A stretch of 64,000 nt of DNA from Acorus gramineus. Lineage: Eukaryota > Streptophyta > Magnoliopsida > Acorales > Acoraceae. Below the pieces are notes generated by a model that saw only the letters and a program-made list of their open reading frames with translations, did not search any database and was not told where the DNA came from. Of this stretch, positions 49,857-61,385 are shown in pieces. Made by a program: the position numbers and the translations under genes. Numbering within the stretch: the first letter of the stretch is position 1; each line of letters starts with the position of its first letter. Location: positions 28,995,716-29,059,715 of the forward strand of contig CM060850.1 in assembly GCA_030737835.1 (NCBI GenBank). The letters are read 5' to 3'.

Positions 49857-52800
49857 ATGGCGTCCATACGAGAGTTGGAATGGCGGTCCCCGTTGAGCCC
49901 TTCGACCCATCTCGACGAACCGGTAACCCCCGCCTCTCAAAGAATCTCTTTTTAGGTTGGTTTTCTTCGATCGATGTGGGTTTTGACTTCTTTCTATTGT
50001 TTCTTGTGGGGGTTTAAGGGAGATCGATTCATACCCACAAGAAGTCTGATGAATCTCGACATCGCGCGGTGTTCACTGATGACGAGGCGAAATGGGAGCG
50101 GCAAATGCCGGGCTGATTCTATTTCGGAATCACCGGCGAAGGTGTGAATCTCTTGTGATCTTGATTTGTTTTTTTTTTTTTTCTTTTTCGTTGGGGTTTG
50201 TTTGTGTGTGATGTTAGTTATATACTTATATTGACAGGCAGAGTACAAGAGGAGGGTGGAGGAGAATCTGACTTTGGATTCTGAAGGGAGGCCTTTCAAG
50301 ATGTTGGTTTTCAGGGGGAGCCCGAAAACCAACATTCGTATGGTCGACAAGATGCTACGAGAGGATCAAAACAGGAACGGGGTTGTGAAGGAATTTCGGT
50401 CCTTGCCTAAGGTAATGTCACTGCCTCTATTGCTACTTATCCCTACGTATTGTTACATTGTTTCTATGCCCCAGTTGGAATTTCTAAAAACGGCTTATGT
50501 TCTAAACTGATTAAAATAATTGATTCTGGAAAAGCCATTCTTGACTAGATTATACATAAAGCTTTGTGGTTGACTTTTAGAATATAAAACCAAAAGATAA
50601 AGTTCAAAAATACCAGTTTGGAACCGATTATCTATAAATAGATTTTTGCAAAAGCAAAATCTGTTAGACAATCAGTTCTAAATGGTGGCTAATGATCATG
50701 ACTCCTGAAATATATAACAAAATTGAGACGGAGTTGTTTTAGGGAATTTATAGCTTTGGATCCACTTTCTAAAAGCAGAGATTTTTTCCATTATCAATTA
50801 ATATAGTTGTGCAGATTTGTCAATGAAATTTGATTACACCAGCTTATCCTACTAGGATATTTTTTGGTATTTAAAGAAATAAGGGCAGGAAAGGGAAAAA
50901 TGTTGGTTGTCACTCATGGAGACTGTTTACAAGAACGCTCATAAAAGGAGTTTTTATTTTTCACATATTTTTTTACACAAAAAAAAAAACTGTTTCTGGC
51001 CTTTAGGATAATTAGTTCCACAAAGATTTTTTGGAACCAATCATATGAAAAGCCAGTTATGCAAACACATAATCTGTCGATTAATTGATTTCAAACAGGA
51101 TCTTGGTTGGTATGCTTGAATTGTGGAATTTCACTATTTTGAAAACGCTGAATGCACGAGGATTGAGATTCTATCTTACAGATTTGGTGATGTTGATGTC
51201 CATAGCTTGGTGGGGCCGGTTTATTTTGTAAGTTTAACTTTTGTGTAGATTTAGAGACTTATTTGAAACATGCAGTGGGTCCGAGGCATTTGGTTGGTGG
51301 AATAATTCGTTCTTTTGGTAATGACATCAACCAAAGTGACATGAATTGGTGCTTATGTAAGAAGAAAATAATATGAACCCGTGAATTTGTTCAACTAGGT
51401 TTCATGAGTTGGCAGTCAGTATATTGTAAGTAGATTTATTGAGGAGCCCATATGTATTTTGAGGAACAAATTTGATCCCACATTTGTGTACTATCTAAAA
51501 ATATTATATAAGGAATTTCAATATGTTGTAACATTCTAGAAATAAAGAAATGCAGAATCTAGATTTCACAAACTGAAGTCAATGTCGATCCCCAGTGATA
51601 GCTTTGAACCGACAGATTATCATAGCTTTGATATATATGCTGGACGAATAGTTTACAATGAAAGAAATGAAATGTTTATCACCAGTACTATGAAGGAATT
51701 TATCTGATGAGCATTGCATATACTGGTATGCTGTAACGTATCTGCAATAGATTTCTTAATACATACGGACCAACTACCTTAATGGTTGGCATGTCCAAGC
51801 CCAGCATACATATCACATACTGGTGATGGTGGTGGTGATATTAGTGTTTTCTGTTTAAGATATCAATGCAGAAATGTCTATACACATTATTCTTTGAGTT
51901 TTAATTAGTTCTTCTCTTGATTGAAGGGGTCAGAAAGAGTACTGTATGCACCAAATTTGTTGAAGGATTTCTATCTCAACCTTATAGATTGGGGCCCAGA
52001 CAATATCCTTGCCACTGCATTGGGCAACACTGTATATCTCTATGATGCCGGCAAAAATGAGGTTCAAATTCTCACAGAAGTGGATCATGAAGACGACTAC
52101 CCGACAAGCGTCGCATGGTCTTGTGATGGATTGACATTGGCCATCGGATTCAACAATTCTATGATCGAGATATGGGATCCCAAAACTTCACGTTTGGTCA
52201 GATTCTAAAATACTCTAATCACTTCAATGTTTCATCTATAAAAATCTAACTTGAATTGCACAGGTGAGAAGCATAGAAGCGCACAGCTCAAGAGTTGGAA
52301 GCCTTTCATGGAAGCATCAGATTTTAACATCAGGAAGCCATGATACCTCCATCATTAATCATGACGGTAACTTGGATTTTAACACCAAATATAGCATTTT
52401 TTTGGCATGGTATTGATTTGATGAACCAATTTGTGAATTTTTTTTTAGTGAGAGCATATAGAGCAGCATACGTGCTAAAGGGCCATTCAGGAGAAGTTTG
52501 TGGACTGAAATGGTCGGAGAGCAAAGGCTTATTGGCGAGTGGTGGAAATGACAACCTCGTCCATGTATGGGAAGAAAACATGGTGTCATCCAAATGGTTG
52601 CATAGGTTTGATGAACATCGCGCGGCTGTAAAGGCTCTTGCTTGGTGTCCATTTGAGTGTAATACGCTTGCTTCAGGAGGTGGGACAGCTGATCGATGTA
52701 TTAAGATTTGGAATGCTCAGACTGGACAATGCAACGTCAGTATTGATTCAGAAGCACAGGTGAGTCATTGATGATAAGGGAATGTGTTTTTGTTACTGTT

Positions 52801-53407
52801 CGATGCTTGATATAATCTCTCTGGGTAATTTTTTTTTAATGTCCAACCTTAAATAACCTCAACAATATGGCTTCTTCTGCATTTTCATACATTCGAATAT
52901 GTAATCACCATGCTTTTGTATATTGCTTGGCTGATTATACATGTCCCCTTGTTAAATAATATGGGAACACAAACCAGTCTTTGTTTATGTTTTTACAGGT
53001 TTGTGGATTGGAGTGGAACCGACACAGGAAGGAGATTTTGAGTGGGCATGGATATGGAAGAAACAATCTATGCTTGAGAAAATACCCTTCAATGTCGAAG
53101 ATAGGGGAGTTGACAGGCCATTTGGACAGAATTCTTAACCTTTCTCAGGTTTGGAAAACTGGAGTTATATTGTTTTCAATAGGAAAAGAAAAATATGAAG
53201 ATTTAAAAAGAAAAAATAGCATTATGTGATCTTTTTTTTCCTTTTCATTCTTTTGTGCAGAGCCCAGATGGGTCAAAAGTTGTATCACTTGGAGCTGATG
53301 AGACGCTCCGAATTTGGAAGGTTTTTGAACCACCATGTCGTGCCTCTTGTGGGATGGAAGAAGAGAGTCTTGGCCGATTGTCATTTGAAACAATGCATAT
53401 ACGATGA
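49857..53407 (+). CDS. CDC20-like APC/C activator, WD40 protein
   Basis: Eight exons: 49857-49922, 50019-50141, 50238-50411, 51927-52196, 52264-52366, 52449-52759, 52999-53148 and 53261-53407, all GT-AG and in frame, giving 447 residues. The C-box DRFIPTRS is at 24-31, a Mad2-site-like KMLVF follows at about 85-95, and then [10 protein letters not shown] opens seven WD40 repeats ([41 protein letters not shown]). It ends with the IR tail (HIR) used by CDC20/CDH1 to bind APC3. CDC20 brings mitotic substrates to the anaphase-promoting complex. It is CDC20 rather than CCS52/CDH1 type, judged by VKALAWCPF and the N-terminal layout, but a divergent copy: LDAP is LYAP, and the usual Trp in CLWKYPSM is Arg376. 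No KEN box recognised. It converges on the next gene. Confidence 0.9.
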
Positions 53408-53483
53408 AGGGTACAATTGCTGTAAGAGATTTCAATTCATCATTCATTATAATATAGCAGAATACAAAATATCCATTGTTTCA

Positions 53484-55570
53484 TCACATCATGTATCCGG
53501 TCACTAAGCAGAAGAAAAATGTTAATACAGCAACTGAAAATCTTCTTGACACTAAACACATTCTCTTCCCGGCACTGCATTGAACGTCTTTCCCACTGAA
53601 ACATCCTCTTTTTTGTTGAATTCCTTTCCCCCCTTCAAGAACAAATGTAGAATTGGTTTGCCCACTACTAAACAGAACACACCAGAAAAATTCTCCTTTA
53701 TGCAATCTGCTCAGTCCCACCCCAACCTCTGTAGCATTCTTTTCGTGCATGAGGGACGTGGTATTCTTGTTGTGATGGATTAAAACATCAGATAAAGCCT
53801 GTGCTGGATCAAGATCTCCCATCTGACATCCAATTAGGGGTCCATATATAATGTCAATGGTTGGTAACTCCACCCCGCAATTAGGAGCAAAGATTTCCGT
53901 CATATCATCTTCGGGAGGATGACAGTTCACCGTACCATTGACACTGCAGTTTCCCGTGCACTGCTGAATATACTGCAAAGCCATGCAACCCAGCCCGGGA
54001 CTGTCGTACAGTTTTGGAAGCTTATGTGCTGTTCGATTTTCGTTGATGATTTCAACCAGTTCATTGGCTGGATTTCCTGTGATTAGAGAGGTGAATGAGA
54101 ATTAGTGGATTAGAGTAATTGTTTGACAAAACTTTACTAGTTTGTCAGATCACAAAAATAGAAATAAAAATATTTTTCCACTTCTCAAGAAACCACGCAT
54201 GGATGTTTGGATGCATCATGCATGATCAGATTGACAATTGGTTTCAAACAGGGCCATGGCAAGAGAAATATGTGGAAGGAAAAATATCTTATGTTTTTTT
54301 CTCATAGATTCATCCCCTATTCAATGCCTTCCAAATTATCACGCTTGTGAATTTATACATCATTTCATAGACTATGGTATTGCTCACACTAAAGAGATTT
54401 TTTTAAAAAAAATCTAAGAACCAAAATGTTGGCAGTAAGTTTCTTCTAAATCCATGTAGGTGGGAAATACACACACGCATGTCATACATAGATTCATCTT
54501 CATAAGTAACATCAACTTCACCAATTCTCAATTTTTATTTACCATTCGCTCTAGATTCTCTTCATTTTCCGAAATTTTTTTCAGGAGTAACAATCACCTT
54601 AGCCCCCTAGTGATCCTGATTTATAATACACCATCAGTTGTCTTGTACAGTCACAAACTAATGCAGTTCCCTTCTGTCAACAAATACTCTCGCAGTTGTA
54701 TTTTTATGTCACCTAGTAAAGTAAAGGCCAAGTTTACAAGCTAGTAACCACACCTTCAACATGATAGCTCTTCTGACAATTTTCCCCATAGTAGATGTTC
54801 AGGAAAAAAATTGATAAATGTTGTATCACAAATTCGGTGATGAAAATAATGGAATTGTTGCTTCGATAGGTTGCAACTTGGGTGGGTGGGATTAGGTTAG
54901 AAATCAACTCGAACGGTGCGTTTGGTTGCGCAATTGCGCAGCGTTTGCGATTGCAGGAAGCTGCGTTTGCAATCGTGCAATCAAACAGTTTTACTGTCGC
55001 AGCTTCCTGGACACAGATTTCAGACAAATAGTGCTCAAAAGTTACAATTTCAAAAGCTAAGAAACTGAGCTTCCTGCAGAATCAGTTTTAAAACCCAGAT
55101 TCATGCAGAATCAGTTTTACAATCGCGCAACCAACCGCACCCTGAACTGGGATGGTTTTATTGGGTTCGGGTTGAACCCAACAGTTAAAATCAAAACCTA
55201 AACCCACCCAAAAGTCAGTTTGGTTCGGCTTCAACCCGCCCAAGTTGCATTTCTAATGACTTCCATTCACCAATGTTCCTCTAGCAGTCTAGCTTAGCCA
55301 AGGCTAACATAACCAGAATTGTGAAACAGTGGTTCATTCTAAGAGATCTCATCAGACAAATTGCTTGAAGACTCCGAGGCCAAAACTTCTTAGTTGGTTA
55401 AAAAAAAAAATCAGTTATTCAACAAATCAAGACATGTTATTCAACTAAAAAAAAAATCAGAGCAGATGAAATGGCAATGTACCATGATCCCTGGCAAAGA
55501 TGGAGGATGAAAGAAGGCAGAGAAAGAGGAGGAGACTCTGATAGCAATGGAGGTTCAGCTTCAACATCAT
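53484..55570 (-). CDS. GPI-anchored secreted glycoprotein (At1g54860/At3g18050-like)
   Basis: Two exons on the minus strand, 55570-55483 and 54076-53484, joined by a 1.4-kb intron (CATG|GTACAT ... CACAG), give 226 residues. Residues 1-27 form a signal peptide (YQSLLLFLCLLSSSIFA). Then NELVEIINENRTAHKLPKL, a Cys-rich core with CTGNCSVNGTVNC, FAPNCGVELPTIDIIYG and EVGVGLSRLHKGEFFWCVLF, and several N-glycosylation sequons. The C-terminus is a hydrophobic tail (FSVAVLTFFFCLVTGYMM) preceded by a small-residue region, as in a GPI signal. These features match plant proteins annotated as GPI-anchored membrane glycoprotein precursors, role unknown. A tandem ATG-ATG starts the frame; I took the first. 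The intron holds a foldback element. The 3' end faces the CDC20-like gene. Confidence 0.85.
54915..55142. mobile_element. Foldback MITE in the GPI-protein intron
   Basis: About 228 bp with inverted ends GGTGCGTTTGGTTGCGCAAT and ATCGCGCAACCAACCGCACC. A GCAGAATCAGTTTTA repeat occurs twice inside. The GGTGCGTTTGGTTGCG terminus is typical of hAT- or Harbinger-type MITEs. The flanks (TCGAAC, CTGAAC) do not give a decisive target duplication. Confidence 0.7.
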
Positions 55571-55936
55571 TGCAGAGAGAGCCTCAGCTTCTCCTGCAAA
55601 AACCCAATAAAAGCACCACCTTCAAAGGTGCTGCTGATGAAGCACCCACAAAGGGGGACAGCATTTGCTGTTCATCGGTCCCCCAGCGGGAATTCCGTGT
55701 TCATGGAATCATGAGTCCGGTCTTCTGGCGGACCCTCAAAAGGAGTGAAAGTTGGCCACAGATCAAACGGTCAGGATCTAATCATGCTTTTACACGTGAG
55801 CCAGTATTCGCACGTGTGTCGATGGACCTGGAACAATCTGGAACATCAACAATCCCTAATTTTCTCTTGTTCCCTGAAACGGATAAAATAAACCGAGCTT
55901 TATTTAACTAGCCGTCTATTCCAACCGAAGTTCGTG
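55571..55936. promoter_or_regulatory. Bidirectional promoter with two G-boxes
   Basis: 366 bp separate the divergent start codons of the GPI-protein gene (-) and the CPN10 gene (+). Two perfect CACGTG palindromes at 55793-55798 and 55811-55816 lie 18 bp apart, and a TATA-like TTTATTTAA at about 55896-55904 precedes CPN10. G-boxes bind bZIP and bHLH/PIF factors, plausible for a plastid chaperonin gene. The long plus frame across this region (55471-55911) is antisense and promoter DNA, not a gene. Confidence 0.6.
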
Positions 55937-58552
55937 ATGGCTTCTTCAATGGCGACGGTGGCGACTCCGTTCATCGTTTCACCGTGGCCTTCGTCCATCG
56001 GTTCGAGTTCCCAGCGGAGCTTGTCGTTCGCGCGTAGGACCCCTCTTAGAGTCTCCGCCGCAGGCGCTGTTGTCCATTGGGAACCTTCGAAGGTATCTCT
56101 CAATCTCTCTCTCTATTACGCATCTAATTGGGAACCCTAGTTTAACATGTCATCTTTTAATTGCAGGTGGTGCCACAGGCGGATAGAGTTCTGATTCGCG
56201 TCGAGGAACTGCCCGAGGCAAGCCATTTTTTTCCGTATTGTATAGATTGTGTCGTGTCTGGCATTTGATGCAACAGCGACGCTAAGTCTTTGTTTATTCG
56301 TTTGTTTTGTTTGTATTCTCTCCTTAAAAATTTTATGATTTGTAGAAATCCTCGGGTGGAGTATTGCTTCCGAAATCTGCTGTCAAATTTGAGCGGTATT
56401 TGATGGGAGAGGTGAGCGTTTGGTGCAACACTGAGTCTTGCATTATATATTATGTGTTTTCGTGATGTGTTTGGTCATCCATTGTTCATCTGCAACAGGT
56501 TTTATCAGTTGGCTCTGATGTTGGTGCGGTTGAATCTGGAAAAAAGGTATTGCGTTTGACTCATGAAACTTGAGTGTTTTCACTCTTGGTAATGCATGTT
56601 TTTGTAATGGCTAATATTGGTTGAAATAGTTAGTTACTCACATAAACAATGGTATTTAAAAATGGAGTTTTTATACTGCAAATGTGACTTCCTGACTGAG
56701 CTGGCCTCGAGGTTGTCACAGGTGAACTTCTAAAATGGGGCCTGTACATATTCACACAAAAAATAATATAATAGTACCCACAACTGTTTTTTGATAAATG
56801 CGTACACATACACGTATGTATTGGATTTTGGGGGTCTAAGCGACCGCCTAGCCTGTCTAGGGTCAGGGCAGTCCCTGCTTCATGAGTGGGTACCTGGAAT
56901 TCTTGAGGATTGACATTCATGTCAAGCTATGGGTATACTTCTACGGTGGTTCACTAGGACCATTGGTTCTGGGCAATTGTTACATGACATTGATGTTTTA
57001 TGCCAATCACCCACAATTATAGGTTTTGTGATGTGTTGTGTACATGATGAATATATGAGTTTTCCAATTAGAAAAATTGATGCCTGTCTCTTACTTTTTA
57101 TGTATATCTGTGGTGCCCTCAGCCACTGGTAGATGTGACCATCAAAGGGTTGGTGTGATACCTTAGGATTTTACATACTGATCAGCATTACAATGTTTTA
57201 CTGCATGTCATGGACAGGCCAACGATAAGGGATAACTGGATTATAATTTCATCTAAACTGCATTTGGCACAATTTTATATATTATCTTATGTGGAAATTA
57301 CCCATTTGTCAATAAAAGAGTGGTATCATGAACATTAGTCATATATATCTTTGTCTCTTTTGATCCCTCAAGTACTTTGCTTTTATCATGTTTTTACCTT
57401 TTACTGCATTGGACAATTAAATGTCCACCTTGCTGATGAATGATTTTTTCCACATCCCTGAGTTGATTATTGGTTGTTTTTATGATACGTGGGATTTTTT
57501 CCCAGTTTCGTAATGTGCAACTACTTTACGTAAATAAGTCATTTATATAGGTTCAGAATAACATCACATCTTTATTTTTGGATAGCCTGCTGAGTAGAAA
57601 ATTTTCAGTGTTGAATTAAAAATCTTACTAGATATTTTTAAGGCATTTGTTGGGTGTTACCCAAGATGACTGATGAGTACATTAGAAAGAATTTGGGGAT
57701 GGAATCAATATAGGGTTTTTCGAGTGAAACAATTATAACAGATTGATGTCCGCTCGTAAAATATAGTTCAATCCTGTAATTCCTGTTTGTATGGCCCTTT
57801 CAATTGTTTAGATATGCTGAGAATGGAACAAGGCTTTTTATTATTACATTATCCAAATGTGAATATATGTTCTTGATTTATAGGTTATTTTCTTTTATTT
57901 CCAATATTTCTTTTTTTATTCTTAGCTTTGTTCTTGCTCCCCTGTCATCTTCAATCCAAGTTAACTTTGATTCTTTTCTTTGCATGCATTAATCCTAGCA
58001 ATGAAATTTACATGACACTCTACCATAGTTGGTATCGAGCATCAACGTTACCTTGTAGGCATAAGCACGACATTTCTTGTCTATCTTAATCAGTTTGTTG
58101 AATTGCATGTCTCTTGGGTAGTTAATATTTGTCAGTTTAACCTTCTCTCACTTTGGTCTGAAAGTGAAGTTATGCGTAAAATCAAATTACACGTGAATGT
58201 TCATCTGTGATGATATGGCTTCTACATATCTGGGTTTCTGCCTTGGCTTCACAGTTTCTATCTGAAATGGAGTCCTCTCATTCTGACATGCATACTTAAA
58301 TAATAACCAATATCTTAATTTCGAGTGGCTTAATCTAAAAAATTGCATTTTTATGACCACAGGTTCTCTTTTCGGATATCAGTGCTTATGAGGTAATGTT
58401 CTGAAGTCTGAACCAACACAAATCTAAATTTGGAAAATTTTCTGTGGAGCCCTGACTGATGTATTCTTTTTGTGTGAGTGCAGGTGGATTTGGGTACAGA
58501 AGCGAGGCACTGTTTCTGCAAAGAGGGAGATTTGCTAGCTCTGGTTGAGTAG
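55937..58552 (+). CDS. CPN10: Chloroplast 10-kDa co-chaperonin (GroES-like CPN10)
   Basis: Six exons: 55937-56092, 56167-56217, 56346-56411, 56499-56546, 58363-58392 and 58484-58552, giving 139 residues, the usual length. Residues 1-50 are Ser/Arg-rich like a plastid transit peptide (MASSMATVATPFIVSPWPSS). The rest is a single GroES fold: QADRVLIRVEELPEKSSGG with the mobile loop GGVLLPKSA, GEVLSVGSD, GKKVLFSDISAYEVD and the end GDLLALVE. It caps the CPN60 chaperonin in the stroma, alone or with CPN20. Intron 2 starts with GC, not GT (CCCGAG|GCAAGC), an accepted minor class; the next GT would add a non-family stretch. Intron 4 is 1.8 kb. The start is the first ATG after the TATA-like site. Confidence 0.93.
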
Positions 58553-59218
58553 ATGATGCTCAGAGACCTCTTTTTTCTTGTTGTATGAGAACACTTGTAG
58601 GTGAATCAGTCCCTTGAAATTGCGGGAAGTAGTGCCTTTTTAATTAACTAGTCTTTCTTTGTGGCTCGGCTCGAATTTATCGGAACTCTCATTGATGTGG
58701 ATGGATGTATTGTATTAGTTGTGGATGTTTCATCTCACCAAGAAAATGTTATATTCAGTCTGGGTTTCCAATCTATAAATTATTCATGTCTATGGTTTTA
58801 TGAAATTCATTATTATTTTTGGTGGTGGTGTTATTATCCTTGTTAAAGGGTAAATTTGTGAGAGAGATCGTGCGGACATGCACAGAAACATTGAAGGGTT
58901 CTGATAAACTTGGTTTCATTTTTGGGTACCTTTTTCATATAAAGGTACACATATATATACTAGTACTAGGGATTAAAAGTGGAACTTAAAAAGGAAGTTA
59001 GATGTAATTCAAATTCAAATTTGGGTGATAGGGTGGATGGTGGGGCTGAATATGATTCGAAACTGTTTTTATAGTCGTGTGCTATCAATTAATTTGCTAA
59101 AAGTTTACTGAGATGAAGCAAGTGCTTGTCAATGAGAGAGATTTATTTTTTTGGGTAATGGCAATTCATTAATGTATATATTATTGTGTTAAATTTATTT
59201 TTTTAAATATACACATAT
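58553..59218. other. 3' flank of CPN10
   Basis: Probable 3' UTR (to around 58850), then AT-rich DNA. No further gene seen; a 61-codon frame at 58661-58846 has no recognisable motif. Confidence 0.5.
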
Positions 59219-59587
59219 TGTTATAAAAAAGACTATGCGTAATTTCTTTTAAAAAAATTAAAAGGTGGATAACCACCACTTCTCTAACCCATAACCACCC
59301 CCCACTCTTCAACTCCATAACCTCCCACACTCTTCTATTTCATAACACTCTCATTATTGCCCCACTATCTTCCCCTCACCTCTATAGACTTGTAACTCTA
59401 CACCTTTGGAATTTCTCTATGCACCCTATAAATAGAGGGGTTCTCTCTTGTATTCAATCAACAAAGTGAATAAGAATCTCTCTCTACTTCTCTTCTCTAT
59501 ATGCTTGTGTGGAAAATTCAATTTTTTTTATTGCCATAGTACAGTATATACACTATAATAATTTTGTAATTACTACACTTTGTAACA
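59219..59587 (+). mobile_element. LTR-like fossil fragment
   Basis: About 370 bp bounded by TGTTA and TAACA, with a TATA box (CCTATAAATAGAGG) and the TTCAATCAACAAAGTGAATAAG type of leader seen in plant Copia/TRIM LTRs. No internal region is attached and no clear target duplication was seen. An old solo LTR or fragment; the family is uncertain. Confidence 0.4.
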
Positions 59588-59696
59588 GCATTGGGTTAAC
59601 AATCCATGAGAGTAAAAAATTGGAATCAAGACCAATTAACAGAAGAGGTGTAGCATCCCCATCTTATGCTCATTTATACATGTAAATTTTAAATTT

Positions 59697-60170
59697 GAGA
59701 AAAATTCATATAAATCCCTGTAAATTGTCTGAAATTCATATAACCCCCTGACTTCTCCTGTAATCCATAAAATCCCTTGAAAACATCTATGTAAATCCAA
59801 ATAGGATTATTTTACGAATATTCTATCTGATTAACCCAGATTAAAAATGTAATATACTAAAAACCCTTACAATGTGTTAAAAATATGAAAAATTTTCTAT
59901 AAATGATTTTTTACTCCCTATGAATAGGGTTTTATAATATATCTGGAGGGTTAAAATCTTCATTTACAGAAGATTTTTCATATTTCAAACAAATTATATA
60001 TGGTTTTTATATACTGTGTTTCAGTCAGGGTTAATAAAATAAAATATTCACATAATATTTTTCATTTGTCAATGAAAGTTTAACTCAGGGGATTATTTGG
60101 ATTTACAATAGTGTTTTAAGGGGTTTTATGGATCTCAGACAATTTACAGGGCGTTATTTGGATTTTGCCC
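59697..60170. mobile_element. Mutator-type foldback MITE with 10-bp target duplication
   Basis: A 474-bp element whose ends (GAGAAAAATTCATATAAATC, and CCTGTAAATTGTCTGA repeated in the opposite arm) pair well. It is flanked by TTTTAAATTT on both sides (59687-59696 and 60171-60180). A 9-10 bp duplication fits a Mutator-like origin. Same family as 31715 and 46090. Confidence 0.8.
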
Positions 60171-60189
60171 TTTTAAATTTTATTATTAA

Positions 60190-60513
60190 CTTACAATGTG
60201 TTAAAAATATGAAAAATTTTCTATAAATGATTTTTTACTCCCTATGAATAGGGTTTTATAATATATCTGGAGGGTTAAAATCTTTATTTACAGAAGATTT
60301 TTCACATTTTAAACAAATTATAGAGGGTTTTATATACTGTGTTTCAATCAGGGTTAATAAAATAGAATATTCGTATAATATTTTTCATCTGTCAACAAAA
60401 GTTTAACTCAGGGGATTATTTAGATTTACAATGGTGTTTTAAGGGGTTTTATGGATCTCAGACAATTTACAGGGCGTTATTTGGATTTTGCCCTTTTAAA
60501 TTTTATTATTAAC
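60190..60513. repeat. Tandem duplicate of the MITE right part
   Basis: 60190-60513 repeats 59866-60189 (324 bp) with roughly a dozen differences. The unit starts inside the MITE at CTTACAATGTGTTAAAAATA, runs through its right terminus and the target duplication, and ends at TTTTATTATTAA. The duplication therefore happened after the MITE inserted. Confidence 0.9.
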
Positions 60514-60779
60514 TTTGGAAGCCATTCGCATTAAAGATGCACGCACGCACGGGGTATTCTTGTATTATCAATCAAATCAGAATGAAAACCCTTACCGAAA
60601 AAAGAATAAAAAATAAAATTTCAGAATGAAAACACACAACACGATCACAACCGTCCGATTCCCGGACCAGACACCCACCACTCCAACACCCAATCACGCC
60701 CCCTTATTAAACACACCAACAAATAAATAACTAAAAAGAAAAGCAAACACCAGCAAAATCAGAGCCGTCCGATTGAAGG

Positions 60780-61198
60780 CTAAGCGTTGACCTTCCTGCA
60801 AGACCTTCTGATCTCCCCCTGCGACCCGGTCAACACCTCGACCGCCCCGAGCTTCACCATGGCCGCCCCGAACTGGGTCGGGAAACCGAACCCCCCTGCG
60901 ATGTAAGAGACGGTCGGCCTCGTCGCGGGGTCGAGAGCGAGCTCCTGATCGATCTGGAGGACCCCCCTCTTCATCAGTATCTGCTTGTAGTAGCTGTTGT
61001 CGACCACGTTCGTGCTCGACGGGTTCTGGTCGAGGAACACCGGGTTGTCCGTAGTAGTCGTCGCGTTTTGCGGGCACTTCGTCTTCAACGCGGCGAGGAG
61101 GGACGGGCCCATGGTCGGGTCGGGTTGGCCCGTGCCCTTGAAGTTGTAGAGGCGGTTGCGGATGAGCGAGCAGTGCGTGATCCCGACTGTGTGCGCGC
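60780..61198 (-). CDS. Class III peroxidase, last exon only
   Basis: A 139-residue C-terminal part, entered through a phase-1 acceptor (AAAAACCAG). It starts GAHTVGITHC, with the proximal haem-ligand His, then RLYNFKGTGQPDPTM, LDQNPSSTNVVDNSYYKQIL, RGVLQIDQELALDPATR, MVKLGAVEVLTG and QGEIRRSCRKVN, the standard end of secreted plant peroxidases (type of Arabidopsis PRX44/PRX57). These enzymes use hydrogen peroxide to oxidise wall phenolics. Paired cysteines for the last disulfides are present. No exon with the distal FHDCFV motif is visible upstream on the minus strand as far as 64000. The gene either has a very long third intron, enlarged by transposons, or is a 5'-truncated fragment. The exon is GC-rich and intact. 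Confidence 0.85.
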
Positions 61199-61385
61199 CT
61201 GGTTTTTGATAAAAGAAACTCAGAAAAGCTGCCGAGTTTAGATGTTTAAAAGACATGTTTGTTGCAGTTTAAATTTACGAATTATAGATTATAACTTATA
61301 AATATTAACTTTTCTAATAAATAATAAAGTTATAATTATTTAAAAGTAAAAAATAAACATAAGTAGAGTGGATATTAATTTAATG

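Noticed and set aside
49497-49940. 147-codon minus frame and 113-codon plus frame over the CDC20 leader
   Set aside because: Both cross the CT tract and have no family motif. The short true first exon at 49857 links in phase to the C-box exon.
54734-55027. 97-codon minus frame
   Set aside because: It reads through the foldback MITE inside the GPI-protein intron.
55471-55911. 146-codon plus frame
   Set aside because: It is the antisense of the GPI-protein signal-peptide exon plus promoter DNA. The minus exon continues in phase into a recognised family.
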